The notes under the pieces: generated by a model | What the model saw: the letters and a program-made list of their open reading frames with translations, nothing else | Database searches by the model: none | What the model was told of the DNA's origin: nothing | Part shown: piece by piece, positions 1 to 11,042 of the stretch | How the letters are laid out: each line of letters begins with the position of its first letter | How positions within the stretch are numbered: position 1 is the first letter of the stretch | DNA from: Gonium pectorale | Lineage: Eukaryota > Chlorophyta > Chlorophyceae > Chlamydomonadales > Volvocaceae | NCBI GenBank assembly: GCA_001584585.1 | Contig: LSYV01000021.1 | Location: 1,396,624 to 1,431,722 of the forward strand | DNA length: 35,099 nt | Direction: 5' to 3' | Program-made: the position numbers and the translations under genes

Positions 1-3000
1 GATGACTGCCCCACACGCCCCCAGCGCCGCCAGCAGCTCGCTGACCGGAGTGGCGCCGCGCAGCAGCCGCTCCTGCGCCACGTTGCTGACAGCGTACAGC
101 ACCGAGCCCTGGAGCAGAGCAGGGGCGGAGGCAAGGCGGGGAGGGGGGGGGTAAAGAGGGCGTGGGGGGCGTGGATGGGGGGGGGGGGTGCGAGGGTTGA
201 GAGACTGAACCAAACGCACCGCGGATGCGGGGCTCAAGGGAGCAGGGGTTTGTACCATACAAATGGCGACGGCGCCCTCTCACCGAGGTCTGTTGCCTCT
301 CACCACCACCCACCCTGTCCCCCATCCCACCGACCCCTCCCGACTGCTTGCCGTGCTGGCCGCTCCGCAGCCCCGTCACCCCCTTCACCCGCCCACCCAT
401 GCATAGCCAGCCACCCCTCTCTCAGGCACCCGCCCACTGCCAGCCAAACCCCCCCGCCCGCCCCATGCCGCCCCCCCCTTAACTCACATACCCAGCCCTC
501 CCACCCCTCCCACACCCATGGCGTGTGGGTCCTCCCGCCCGTCCCCCTATCAAATCCCTGTCAGCGCTCACAGCGAAGGTACGCTCCAGCACTGCTTGCT
601 CGCGCTGACTTTGTTTCACAGGTTGACTACGAATACACCGTGACCGCCACAAGCTCTTCTACTTGGTATGCGATTCTTGTTCGATTCGGTGTCCGCGACG
701 CGACCCGGTTCCCTTCTTCATCCCCCCCCCCCGCCCACACACACCCCACACCCTCACCACGCAACCACATCCACGCAACCACCCACACGCGCACCCACCC
801 TCACGCGCATCCCCCCAACCCCACCGCGCCCCCGCCCCCACAAACACACACATCACACACGCACCCACCGCCAGCACCAGACCGTCCCCCAGCAGCGGCG
901 CGGGGCCGCCCGTGGCCGCCCCGTCGCCCGCGCCGTCCGACGCCACCAGCACCGCCAGGCCGCCCACACACAGCGCCGCGCCCGCCATGTGGGCAGGCCG
1001 GTAGGCGGCGCGCAGCAGCAGCGCCGAGAGCGCCATGACGGAGGGGATGGTGAAGCAGTCGAGCAGCGTCACGGAGGTGACCGAGGTGTACTGGTAGGCC
1101 TGCGGAGGACGGGGGGAGGGTGCGGGGGGGTTGGGCGGGGCGGGGGTGGAGGGAGGGGGCTTACTCAATTCGTGGACAAGCCGAAGGAGAAGGACGAGGA
1201 GAAGGGTGAAGGGGGAAAAGTCAAGCAGTAGGTGATTGAGGTTTACTGGTAGGTCTGAGGCGAGGGGGCGGGGGGGGCCGCGTTGGGCGGGACGGGCACT
1301 GTGGCAGTCGTGGGGCGCGACTGGGCGGGGCGCGGCGGGACGTTGCGGTGGAAAGAGTATGGGTATCAACGGGCTGGGCGCCAGCAGGGAGAGCAGTGCG
1401 GGAGGGGGGTATTAAGTCCATGGGAAAGTCAAAGGAGGAGGAGGGGGGAGGGATGGCGAGGAGGGACTGGAACCGGCAAGTGGCAAATGGGTCCATGGCG
1501 CCCTGTGCGCTGATTGCAGCAGCTACAAAACAGGAATTCACCGCCAACCGCCAACCGCCAACCGCCCAGCCACGCCCCACCCGCCCCCACCCGCGTGATA
1601 AGCAAGACCTTCACAGCACCCACACACCCACACATCCACACCGACAGTAGCCCCATGATAACCACCACCACAGAGGTGCTCCACCACAAGCGCTGCACCA
1701 AGCAATCCGCAGGGCGATGTTGGCTCCACGACCCTGTCCGGGGCCGCTTCTGCGCTCCACCGCCGCTCCACCGCACTGAATTTCATTCTGCCCCACTTCT
1801 GTTTGGAGCCTCCGTCACGCCGACTCCCCTCAAGCGCTGCGAGCCCCCTCCTACCCCCGCTTGCGGTTACTCGAACCGCAGGCCCTGGCCCGCCACTACT
1901 CCACCCTCGTGGTACCCCAACCGACGGCCCGGCGACCCACGGGTCCACCGAACCACCGAAGCACCGACCCACCGACCCACCGACCCACGGGCCCGCCCGT
2001 CCGCCCACCCACCCACCCGTGTGACCAGGTAGTTGGCCTCCACGTCCAGCACCGCCAGGAACACGTAGGCGGGCCACGGGTTGCTCAGCCGGGGGCCTGG
2101 GGCGGGGCGGGGCGGGTGCCGGGCAGGGGAGCGGGGCGGGTCGGAGACGCAGGGGGCTCAAATCAAGGGCATCGAGGCACGGTTCCGTCAAGCGCAGCGG
2201 GCGGGTGCGCGCCGGGCTTGCTGAGTGCAGCACGGACCACCACACCCCGCACCGACTGCGCGCCCGTCGGCCGACCCGGCGTCTGCCGGGGCCGCCTGCG
2301 TACATGCCGGGGTTTGGAGGCTCCAGCCACAGGAGGGCAGGCCGCCAGGGGCAAGTGCGGCCCGCTGCCACGCTTCAGCGCCCTGCGCCGCAGTGTGAGG
2401 TCGTCCCCACCGGGTCAGCGGGTGTTGGGCGCCCCACCAGCCCGGCCCGGCCCGGCCCCTGTTTGGCCGCCCTGGCCCCTGCCTGGCTCTGGCCCGCCCC
2501 TCTTGCCCGCAAGCTTGTGTCCATCGTCCATCGTCCATCGTGATAGAACTCCCCACCTGGCATCCCGGATAGTACCACACGCCCCCCGCAGCCGGCACGC
2601 CTCCAGCCATGCCCTCCCCATCCCTCGTGCTGCCCCATCCTGAGCCCCCCAACCTGCGACACCCAGCTGCACACTAACCCCGTACTCCAGCGCCCCGGCC
2701 GCCTCCCCGGGGCCCCACAATCCTCCGCGGGCGTCACGACCCGGCTCCCATCTTCGCCACCTCCGCGCCCCCCACACCCTCCCGGCCCCACCCACCCCGC
2801 GTCCGTAGGTGGTGTGCGCCACACACGACCGCCAGCAGCGCGTAGTTGAGCACCGCCTGGCTGGTGGGCATGTTGACGCCGTGGGACGCGAGCAGGCCCG
2901 ACGTGGTGCCTGTGTGGGCGTGTATGTGTGTGTATGATTGGGGGGAGGGAAAAGGCGAGGTAGGGGGGGGGCGCGGGGCTTAACGGGGGCGTTGGAAGGT

Positions 3001-3275
3001 GCAGAGGCATATGCGCGAGGATGCAGCGCACTGCGGCACCCGCTGCGCTTGTCCCAGAGCGCGCTAAAGCTCGCTCTGTGACGCTCGTCAGAGGCATTTG
3101 GTGAGGCCGTCCGTGAGACCCTGGACCTAGGCTGGGTGGGTGGAATGGCCCCACACACCCACACCAGCTCACCCATGACGCAGAGCAGGAGCGAGAGCAC
3201 CTGCGCCGTCAGCACCGCCTGCACCAGCGGCGACCTCCACCAGCCGAAGCCTGTCGCCTTGTCGCTGACGGCCAT
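1..3275 (-). CDS. SLC35F1/F2-like solute transporter (DUF914), 5' half, five exons, cut by left edge
   Basis: Multi-pass membrane protein of the drug/metabolite transporter superfamily; the substrate of plant and algal SLC35F members is not established. Exons read on the minus strand: 3275-3173, 2909-2796, 2096-2017, 1099-869 and 108-1. All junctions are GT-AG and the phases agree, giving 212 codons without a stop. Diagnostic family blocks are visible: DVEANYLVTR at the end of exon 3, running straight into AYQYTSVTSVTLLDCF in exon 4, then a hydrophobic stretch with LCVGGLAVLVASDG, and GSVLYAVSNVAQE in exon 5. Exon 1 begins MAVSDK and holds the first membrane helix; this ATG is the first suitable one below a TATA box. 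Family members are usually about 350-450 residues, so roughly half is present. Exon ends are inferred from conservation, and no transcript was seen. The family call is firm. Confidence 0.86.
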
Positions 3276-3376
3276 CCCGTCGGCGTCGCTGCTCGCCGCT
3301 CGGAGGAGGCGATGTTTCTCTTCCGCACCGACGCTCCTCCACGGCGGTCGCGGCTGAGAGATTCCGAACGCCTCCG

Positions 3377-3385
3377 TTTTATATA
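3377..3385 (-). promoter_or_regulatory. TATA box of the SLC35F-like gene
   Basis: On the minus strand the sequence reads TATATAAAA, about 100 bp upstream of the ATG at 3275. A start of transcription about 30 bp further on would leave a 5' leader of roughly 70-75 nt. It is an AT-rich island in GC-rich surroundings and points at the only gene start nearby. The role is inferred from motif and position. Confidence 0.5.
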
Positions 3386-4544
3386 TGATATTCAAACGTG
3401 GATGAGCACGTGCGGAGCGGGGATAAAGCCGCCAGCTAGAAGCGGGTTTCGATTCTCGGACCCCGCAACGCATCCACAGCGAGGCGGAGCTGCTACATAA
3501 TGCTATGCGATGCCTCTTCTTATTAAGACGGGAGGGTGATGCCCCTGAACGCTCACTGACTCACGTTTTCAAGGTAAGCTCAGGTAGGCATAATGGGCCC
3601 ATAGAGAGTGCATTCACTCAATGCAAATGTAGTTCATTGGTGGTTATTGTGCACTGTCGTACGCCACGCCGTGCCGTCCACCATACCGCGCCGCTATCCC
3701 CGCTTTCCCCCGCTTACCCCCGATGCTCCCTCCTCGCGGGGCGCAAAGTAGGTGGTGGGGCGCTGATATCGCGGCCTGCCACACCCCTCAAAAGGCTTTG
3801 GGCCCGCTGTACCCTTCAGTGGCACACCTGCCTCATGCACACAGGCAGACACGCATGCGTAACACAGGCAGACGCCTTGCAGCCCGGCAGTCCATGAGCT
3901 CGTCATGAAAGACACCCTCGTCTTTGCCCTCCTTGTTTAACAACAGTATCAAGCCAGCAAAGGAGACCACCAAGCCAACCTGCCGCCCAGAGTTGTCGCG
4001 CCGCCGTGGCTCCTTGGACTGACAGGCTGCATCACGCGCCGTCTGGTCCACACCGTTACCACCGCCGCCCCACGCTGTTATGAGTCTGGCACCCTGCACT
4101 CGTAGAAGACACTGCTTGGTACTGAATGCACCGCTGCAGGAGCCCTGGCGGCTGCACCACCGCGGCCGGCCGCTCCATGACCGTGCCCGCAACTTGCGCT
4201 CCAATAGAATGCCGACGCGACCTCAGCGGCGAATACAACGCATGTGAAGACGGCCTACGACCACCCGCAAACCCTTAACCCCGCCCCTCGCAGCCCCGCC
4301 CCCTCGCTCTCGCTTACTCTGCTGCACCGCGCCGCCAGCCACGCATCCCTGCCCCGGGGCCCCGCACTGCCAGCGCCGCCCGGCCCCCTACCTCCCTTCG
4401 CGACCTTCGCCGACGAGCTCGACCCGCGCAGCGCCTGCCCCCCGACCTGGCCCGCACCCAACCCCGACCCCCAAGCCGCTGCCGGGCTCCTCTCCCCACC
4501 CCCCACCCCCCGCATGTTCGCTCGCTCGGGGCCCCACAGCCTCC
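3386..4544. other. Intergenic region between SLC35F-like and uS9m genes
   Basis: No recognisable gene or RNA. It should hold the distal promoter of the SLC35F-like gene and the 3' untranslated region of the uS9m gene, both on the minus strand. No minus-strand TGTAA polyadenylation signal was found by eye close to the uS9m stop. Open frames here have no family features. Confidence 0.4.
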
Positions 4545-5699
4545 TCATCGCTTGACCCACGTGTAGCCGCGCTTCGCCTTCTCCCTCGCCGGCTTCTTGC
4601 GCTCCACCACCCGGCCGTCCCACCGCGTCATGTCCTCCAGCCGGCCCGCCAGGCCCGGCCGCTGCACACACAGCGCGCGCGCCAGGGCGGTCCGCACCGC
4701 GCCCGCCTGGCCGAGCAGCCCGCCGCCGCGCACGCGCACAGCGATGTCGTACCGTCCCTCGGTGCCGGCGGCGGCGAGCGGCTCCAGAACCGCCCGCCGC
4801 GCCGAGTCGTCCCTGAAGTACTCCGCGAACGGCAGGCCGTTGACGGTTATGGTTCCGTTGCCCGGGACCAGCCGCAGCTCGGCGGAGCTGGCCTTGCGCT
4901 TGCCGGCGGCGTGGGTCACGCCCGCCAGGTCGATGTGCGGGCCGCCGGCGGCGGCACCACCGGCGCCGCCGGCGTGGGCGCGCTCGCCGGGGAGCGCCGC
5001 CGCGGCGGCGGCGGCAGAGGCGCGCAGCTGCTGGAAGAGGACATCCGGGTCAGGCTTGGAGAAGATGACCTCCAGGGGCTGCAGCCGGGGCGTGTTGCGG
5101 TAGCGCTCGTGGAAGTGCTGCGCGAAGTAGGTCCAGGGGGAGGTCTCGCCACGTTGCATGGCGGCAAAGTCGCGCGCCGCGGGGTCGGCGGCGCGAGCGG
5201 CCTCCTCGAGCGCGGCACAGTAGGTGGCCGCGGCCTCTGGGCGGGGGCAGGAGGCCAGCGCCGCGAGCCGCGGCTCCTCCAGCTCCGTCCGCTTCAGGAG
5301 TGCGGATACCTTACGCAGGGCGTCGCGCCGCGCGCGGACGGTGCGAATGAGGGTGCCTGGTTTAGGGGTCGGCAAGTGGTTCGCAAGCTGCACGTTGGCG
5401 CGCAGCAGCGCCAGGAGGTGCTCCTTGCGCGCCGCGGACTGGCGCGCCTGGTCCCAGGTCGCGAATATGGGGGACAGCACGGAGGGCCGGAGGGAAAACT
5501 GCAGCGGCAGGTCCGCATCCGACGACGCCGACGACGACGGTAATGGCGCCGCTGTAGCCGCAGCTCGATCGTTTGCGACCTTCGCATAGCCTAGCGATTG
5601 ATCGGCATGGCTGAGCAGCGCGCCCAGGCTCCGCAACGCCGTTGCAGACGGAACAGCGGAACTGATGGCCGAGCGCCCGGCCAGCATGCATGGAATCAT
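4545..5699 (-). CDS. MRPS9: Mitochondrial small-subunit ribosomal protein uS9m
   Basis: Structural protein of the mitochondrial small ribosomal subunit, nuclear-encoded and imported. The single exon encodes 384 residues from the ATG at 5699; a second in-frame ATG at 5687 is also possible. The C-terminal third is a textbook S9 domain: a basic GKR-K start, LVPGNGTITVNGLPFAEYF, then VRGGGLLGQAGAVRTALARAL, and the tail GRVVERKKPAREKAKRGY followed by TWVKR, with Lys-Arg as the last residues. The long N-terminal part (about 240 residues, starting with an Ala/Ser/Arg-rich presequence) matches the size of mitochondrial S9 proteins and argues against the much shorter plastid or cytosolic forms. Ala/Gly-rich linkers before the S9 domain look lineage-specific. 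The family is sure; mitochondrial location is inferred from length and presequence. Confidence 0.93.
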   Translation of the reverse strand: MIPCMLAGRSAISSAVPSATALRSLGALLSHADQSLGYAKVANDRAAATAAPLPSSSASSDADLPLQFSLRPSVLSPIFATWDQARQSAARKEHLLALLRANVQLANHLPTPKPGTLIRTVRARRDALRKVSALLKRTELEEPRLAALASCPRPEAAATYCAALEEAARAADPAARDFAAMQRGETSPWTYFAQHFHERYRNTPRLQPLEVIFSKPDPDVLFQQLRASAAAAAAALPGERAHAGGAGGAAAGGPHIDLAGVTHAAGKRKASSAELRLVPGNGTITVNGLPFAEYFRDDSARRAVLEPLAAAGTEGRYDIAVRVRGGGLLGQAGAVRTALARALCVQRPGLAGRLEDMTRWDGRVVERKKPAREKAKRGYTWVKR

Positions 5700-7317
5700 A
5701 TTGATGAATAGCAATTAAATTCCAGCTATCTATGCAACTGTGAAAGGACTATTTCGCTGGTCATCCGTGTTATGTTCAGCGTTCGCTGCTTCGCTCCCTT
5801 TCAATACTAACAATAGTGAGAAGTAAACGAAACACGATAGCCATTGCCTGCCACACTCGACCCGCCAAACCCCACGCCGTACAGCACTCGCGTGGGGGGG
5901 GGGGGGAAAGAGGGGGGCGGGGCCCCGAAGCCGCTGGCCGGCTGTAACGGTGGATCCCCGCGCCTGCAAAGCCTCCTATACGTTATTCGTCATGTGTGTT
6001 GTAGGCTGGGCAGCATCACGCACTTCATGTGCCGTACTGCCGCCCGACCGCCCGACCCGCCTGCGCCAGAACTGGGCGGTGACAGCAAGCACCCGCTACG
6101 GGGGTGGCAGCCTGCAGAGTATGACGATAGCTCTCAGCCCGGGCCGCAGCAGCGCGGTCCCCTGCCGGGTCACTTCGCCTGTCATGCCCGCCACATTTAA
6201 GCGGTGAGACAAGGCTTGGCTTGCTTTGCCCTGTACTGCCCTGTCATCCGCGCTAAGCCTTCCCACCGCTTACGACCCGATATCTGCCCGATACGCAATA
6301 TACCATGCGAATTTTCACTAAGCGGGACAGAGGTCCAAATAGCTGACAGTCCCCCTGGGCGTGTGGTGTGGGCACACGCCAGAGGGCATCCAGGAGTACG
6401 TGGCTCGAAAGCCAGGGCAGCCAGGGGTTGGGAGATGCCGGGAGTGGTTTTTGATGGCGCCGTACATGGGACCGTTGGGCGTCGATAAACCGAAGGTCAC
6501 GAAATGACCTTGGCGGGCTGGCAGCAGCGGGGATGGTTTGAAATCAGTGCGTGGAGATAGGGGTAGTTGAGCAGCCAACTTTGCAAAACTTCAGTGAATG
6601 TTGAACAAAAAAGAGAACCAGAAACGGGGAAGGCAGCCTCTACGGACATACACACCCGAGGTTGTGATGTTTCCAGCAGGGCGCCGGGTACAGGGCATGG
6701 CGGGCGAGGTATACGAACGTTGTACGCAATGCTTGGGAGGCCCTTGGCGGTACAGGGGCGGGTGAGGCATGACTCCACCCCGGCTATCTTCCATAAGTGG
6801 GGCAAGTCGTTCGGCCGGACGAAAACGTAGACACGGCTTCTCTCGCGAACACGCCCTGATGGCGGGCATTTACATTTGCTCTCCAGGCGAAACCCCTTTC
6901 ATCAGGGGCTGTGTTTACCGTTCAAGCACCCCTTGACCCGGCCCTCATACATGTATCGTCCGGGGCTTCGCGCCCGCACCAAAAGGGACGTTTTTTCCGC
7001 GTGGGGTTTGCGGTTGTCGGCTGGTCGGTCTGCGCTGGATGAAGGCGGTCTCAGACGCGGTTGATTGGAGGGGGGGAACGGTGGTGGGAGGTGGGTTGGG
7101 CAATGTGCATGTGTTGGGCGGCCTGCTGTCGGCTGTGGTGCAACCGGAGGGCGGTGGCCGGGCACTGCATGGGCGGCCGCTGGGCGGTCGGTTTGCTGGC
7201 GGTCCCATGCGGGCGCCGAGGTCCGAGGTTCGTGCCAAGGCTGACGCAGCGGTTGCCCGTGCCCTATGAATGTGTGAAAGGTCCGTGAAAGGTCCGTGAA
7301 CAGGCTCCAACCTTCAG
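5700..7317. other. Intergenic region between divergent uS9m and BTB genes
   Basis: The uS9m 5' leader lies at its left end (an AT-richer stretch around 5700-5830). The rest holds upstream sequence of the plus-strand BTB gene. A short direct repeat (GTGAAAGGTCC twice) lies near 7276-7299, and a G homopolymer of about 14 lies near 5892-5905. No gene, RNA or mobile element was recognised, and the open frames present have no family features. Confidence 0.4.
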
Positions 7318-7414
7318 GACCCTCCTTTTCGGTATCTCGCAAGCCAGAAGAAAATCTAAATACGGGGAGGCTAGGCCGACAGAACTACAGAACAGCGCGG
7401 CAAATACTTTCCTG

Positions 7415-9490
7415 ATGGCCTGCCTGCGAGCTACCGTCGCCGTAACCGGCCCCGTCGCGCTGGTGTCGCGCCCCAACCCCAACCGGGGCCGCGGCCCTGC
7501 CGGCGCGCCGCCGGTCCAAACTCTGATCCTGCACGATGTCTCTGGCAGCATGGGCTTCGCCGCTCTCGGCGGCTCGGAGGAAGCAGCCCACGGCTGCGTG
7601 GGACCCGTGGGTCACATGCTCTCACTGCAGAAGAGCCAGCCGCCGGCCAGTGATCCGCCGCCCGGCGCCTTGCGGCTCCAGCCGCCGAAGCCCGCAGAGC
7701 CCTACGTGCCACAGCAGCCCCTCCGCGGCGCCGCCTACGAGCCGACGACTGGTGCTGTGTACTTTGCGGAGGGTTACGCGCTGATGCGCCTCAACGATTA
7801 CGATACCGTAGCGGTAGTGGCGGGCAGGGCGGCGGAGCGGGGCGTCATCGACGGCGTCGCGGATATCGCTCGCTTTAACAGCATCGTGTCGCTGGCGGCG
7901 GACGGCGAGGGTGGGCTCCTGGTGGCGGACGGACCCCGTATCCGCCGCGTGAGGCTGGCGCCGGCACTGCCGCCGGCCCCGCCATCGCCGCCGGCTGGCA
8001 CGCCGCCGGAGCGCCTCATCAAGGAGGCGGCCGCGCCCAAGCACGACACTTCACCGGCGCCGGCCAAGGCCGGTGGTGCTAGCGATGGAAGCGCCGCTAC
8101 GAGCGGCAATGGCGGCCGTGCGCTGAAGAGCGACCCCGCCGCCCTGGAGGCGGCCCTCACCAGCCTGGTCAAGGCCCGGATGTCCGACGGCGCCGCCGCC
8201 ATCTCCGCCGTCAGCGTCGAGACTCTCTACACACGCCCCGACGGCGCTGCCTGGACCGGCCTCGCGTTCAACGCCGCCACCGGTTCGCTCCTCGCCACCA
8301 CATCCACCGCGCTTTACCGCCTGAGGCTGCCGGCGGCGGCGCCAACGGCGGACGCGGCGCTCGGCGGCGGCACCAGCGTCTCCGTGAAGCCGCTGCTGGT
8401 GAGCGGAAAGCATGGCGCCACAGGCAGCGCCGACGGCGTCTGGCAGGAGGCGCGCTTTGCTGGTATCGCCGGCGTCACAGTCGATGCGCGCGGCGGCGTC
8501 GCATGGCTGGTTGACCAGACCCGCCTCCGCTTCGTCGACTTGTGCACCGGCGCCGTCAAGACGCTGGCGGCCGACCTGTCGTATTACCTCAACGCGCCAT
8601 CCATCCTGCCAAACGGCAACCTGGCGGTCTGCAGCACCAGCAACATTGTTACCGTGTTTGGAACCAGCCTGGCGCCGCCCGCCGCGGCCACCGCCGACGC
8701 CGCTATCGCCGCTGACGGCGAGGCTGCCGGTGCGGCTCCGGACCAGCCGCCGCCACCGCCGCAGCTGCTGCTGTGGGGCGCAGACCCCGTGGTTTGCGGC
8801 CACCACGACCCGACGACGGACGTTGCTGTGGCAGTGTCGGAGGCGGCGTCGCGCGGCAAGGCCTCCGTCAGCCGCTTCCGCGCGCACCGGGCTGTGCTGG
8901 CCGGCGCCTGCGGCTACTTCCGACAGCTCTTCTACGGCGAGAAGCCCTTGCCTGAGGCGGCGGCGGCGACGGTGAAGGCGAGCCCAGAGGCGGCGGCGGG
9001 CCCCACGGCAACTGCCGCCGCTTGCATCACCACCAACAACGCCACCGCTGCCGCTGCCCCTGCCGGCAGCGACCCGGAAGTTGAGCTGCGCGACGCCGAC
9101 CCCGCAGCCTTCGCCGCCCTCCTGCGCCACTGCTACCGCTACCTACCCGTCGGCGGCGGCGACCCGCTGCCCGCCACGCCGCCGCACCTGCTGCGCGCCG
9201 TGGCAGAGCTGGCGGAGCGGCTGCAGGCGCCGGCGGCGGCGGCGGAGGCGCAGCGGCGGCTGCTGGCAGGCTGCTGGCCGGAGGAGGCAGTGGATCTGAT
9301 GCTGTGGGCCGAGTCGCGTGGGCCGGCGTTCAACGGGCTGGTGGAGGGTCTGCGGGCGTTTGTGCTGCGCCATGCGGCCGCGGTGGTGGAGGCGGCCCCC
9401 GACAGCGTGGCCCGGCTGGCGGCCGGCAGCCCCGAGCTCATGGCGCAGCTGTACGTTGCCACGGTGCAGCAGGACGTAAAGGCGGCGTAG
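7415..9490 (+). CDS. Propeller-like (NHL-type) and BTB-BACK domain protein, intact copy
   Basis: Encodes 691 residues in one uninterrupted frame, unusual beside the intron-rich genes to the right. Residues about 100-430 contain repeats like those of NHL/SMP-type beta-propellers: RGAAYEPTTGAVYFAEG, a GVIDGVADIARFNSI unit, LLVADGPRIRRV, and RFAGIAGVTVDARGGVAWLV. Residues about 455-600 form a BTB/POZ domain with the core RFRAHRAVLAGACGYFRQLF and, after an Ala/Thr-rich insert, DPAAFAALLRHCYRYLPV. The C-terminus resembles a BACK region (ELAERLQAPAA, AVDLMLWAESRG). BTB proteins commonly act as dimeric adaptors for Cullin-3 ubiquitin ligases, so substrate recruitment is possible but not shown. The ATG is kept because copy B preserves the same start and N-terminus. 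A TGTAA signal follows the stop at 9914. Confidence 0.85.
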   Translation: MACLRATVAVTGPVALVSRPNPNRGRGPAGAPPVQTLILHDVSGSMGFAALGGSEEAAHGCVGPVGHMLSLQKSQPPASDPPPGALRLQPPKPAEPYVPQQPLRGAAYEPTTGAVYFAEGYALMRLNDYDTVAVVAGRAAERGVIDGVADIARFNSIVSLAADGEGGLLVADGPRIRRVRLAPALPPAPPSPPAGTPPERLIKEAAAPKHDTSPAPAKAGGASDGSAATSGNGGRALKSDPAALEAALTSLVKARMSDGAAAISAVSVETLYTRPDGAAWTGLAFNAATGSLLATTSTALYRLRLPAAAPTADAALGGGTSVSVKPLLVSGKHGATGSADGVWQEARFAGIAGVTVDARGGVAWLVDQTRLRFVDLCTGAVKTLAADLSYYLNAPSILPNGNLAVCSTSNIVTVFGTSLAPPAAATADAAIAADGEAAGAAPDQPPPPPQLLLWGADPVVCGHHDPTTDVAVAVSEAASRGKASVSRFRAHRAVLAGACGYFRQLFYGEKPLPEAAAATVKASPEAAAGPTATAAACITTNNATAAAAPAGSDPEVELRDADPAAFAALLRHCYRYLPVGGGDPLPATPPHLLRAVAELAERLQAPAAAAEAQRRLLAGCWPEEAVDLMLWAESRGPAFNGLVEGLRAFVLRHAAAVVEAAPDSVARLAAGSPELMAQLYVATVQQDVKAA

Positions 9491-10375
9491 ATGGCTATAC
9501 TTGTACTGCAGTTGTCGTACACTGCTGCTGGGAGATTGCATGCGATGGTTGCCGATGCCGTTTGTATAGGCGGCCGTCGACGAGGCCCAGCCCGGGTAGA
9601 GATGAGAGAAGGAACGAGGATTGGCTCGCACGTGTGTTTTGGTAGTGCTGCTGCTGGGCGTTGTCAGGGAACTAACAGCTTGGGTAAGGGCATGATGGCA
9701 AATGGCAGACGCAGTTCCTGGCTGGGAAGCAGTCTTCAGGGAACAGGCTGACTGCTGTCAGGGATCTGAAACATGATATTGGAGGCGCTGCCGGCCCGAT
9801 GATGTTGTGTAGATTCTGTGGCGGCTGTCCTTATGAGCTGGGCACGCCCTCAATCAGGGGCAAAACACGTTGCCGCCGCACAAGGTGTTGTCGTCGATGG
9901 CCTTATTGTAGACTGTAAGACGTTCCTCCTTGGCTGTGACCTGTCATGTCCATGAGCGGCACCTAGACCTGGTATGTACGGCAGTACAGTAAGAACGCCA
10001 ATGCAGCGGGGCCTCTCCCCCAAATGGGGAGGGGGGGTCAGTTGAGCACCGCTTAATGTGGCACTGCAGCAGCATCGCATCAAAGTGCATGTATGTGTAT
10101 ATGTGGGGAAAGGCAGCCGCCGTGCGTACGTGAGGCCACAGACCAGGGCGCCTCCTGATGTTCAGATCCGTGCACCTTCACGGCAATGCAGTCACGACTG
10201 CTGCCAGTTTGCACAGGTTTCCAGAACTGCGCGGGCATGAAGAAGCGAGACCATGTCCAGTGTGACTTTAAGTATTGCCGCACGTCTCCCCCTCGTGTTG
10301 GACACTGCTCAGCGCCGAACAAGGGGATTGGGGTCATGCTAACTTCGATGGATGCGCGCTCAGTGGGGCCTGTAT
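9491..10375 (+). other. 3' untranslated/flanking region of the intact BTB gene
   Basis: Non-coding downstream sequence, homologous in blocks to the region after the broken copy (16209-17237). It contains the likely polyadenylation signal and, near 9964-9968, the retroposon-free version of the site filled in unit B at 16709-16928. The right end merges into the start of unit B. No separate gene was recognised. Confidence 0.55.
9914..9918 (+). terminator. Polyadenylation signal TGTAA of the BTB gene
   Basis: TGTAA is the standard polyadenylation signal of volvocine algae. It lies about 425 bp after the stop codon, a normal 3' UTR length for this group. The same signal is kept at the matching place in unit B (16647-16651). 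Confidence 0.5.
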
Positions 10376-10466
10376 GTACCCTGCTTTACGGTATCTTGCT
10401 GGAACACGCAAGCATCTCAACACGAGGAGGCTAGGCCGGCAGAATGGCGCCTTAAACACTTTCCTG

Positions 10467-11042
10467 ATGGCCTGCCTGCGAGCGACCGTCGCCGTAACCG
10501 GCCCCGTCGCGCTGGTGTCGCGCCCCTACCCCAACCGGGGCCGCGGTCCTGCCGGCGCGCTGCCGGTCCAAACTCTGATTCTGCAAGATGTCTCTGGCAG
10601 CAAGGGCTTTGCCGCTCTTGGCGGCACGGAGGAAACAAACCACGGCTGCGTGGGACCCGTGGGTCACGTGCTCTCACTGCAGAAGAGCCAGCCACCGGCC
10701 AATGATCTACCGCCCGGCGCCTTGCGGCTCCAGCCGCCGAAGCCCGCGGAGCCCTACGTGCCACAGCAGCCCCTCCGCGGCGCCGCCTACGAGCCGAAGA
10801 CTGGTGCTGTGTACTTTGCGGAGGGCTACGCGCTGATGCGCCTCAACGAGGACGATACCGTAGCGGTAGTGGCGGGCAGGGTGGCGGAGCGGGGCGTCAT
10901 TGACGGCGTCGCGGATATCGCCCGCTTTGACAGCATCGTGTCGCTGGCGGCGGACGGCGAGGGCGGGCTCCTGGTGGCGGACGAGCCTGAGGCTGGCGAC
11001 GGCTGCGGCAACGGCCAACGGGCCGCCCGGCGGTTGGGCTAG
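10467..11042 (+). pseudogene. 5' fragment of the duplicated BTB gene
   Basis: Matches residues 1 to about 180 of the intact protein with scattered substitutions and the same ATG context (TTCCTGATGGCCTGCCTGCG). After LLVADE the two copies part: a short deletion of about 12-15 bp is followed by a run that still resembles the parent up to about 11005, and the frame then ends at a TAG (11040-11042). The propeller-like and BTB regions are therefore missing from this product. A truncated protein of about 191 residues could still be made, but loss of the middle of the gene and the frameshifted remainder at 15375 make a pseudogene more likely. Confidence 0.8.

Larger units (their letters stand above)
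7318..10375 (+). repeat. Tandem duplication unit A (intact BTB gene plus 3' flank)
   Basis: This stretch is repeated in the same orientation immediately downstream (10376-17237). Homology starts around the shared block GAGGCTAGGCCG just before the gene (7364 and 10427), runs through the coding region, and includes the 3' flank. Blocks in 10160-10320 recur at 17025-17190, for example AAGCGAGACCATGTCCAGTG and GCTCAGCGCCGAACAAGGGG. Boundaries are approximate because the units have diverged. Confidence 0.75.

Noticed and set aside
175..2371. Several long open frames on both strands (for example 175-1038 plus, 1538-2371 minus)
   Set aside because: They are GC-rich frames over introns of the SLC35F-like gene, made of Pro/His/Thr or Gly/Arg runs, and they conflict with the well-conserved exons on the minus strand.
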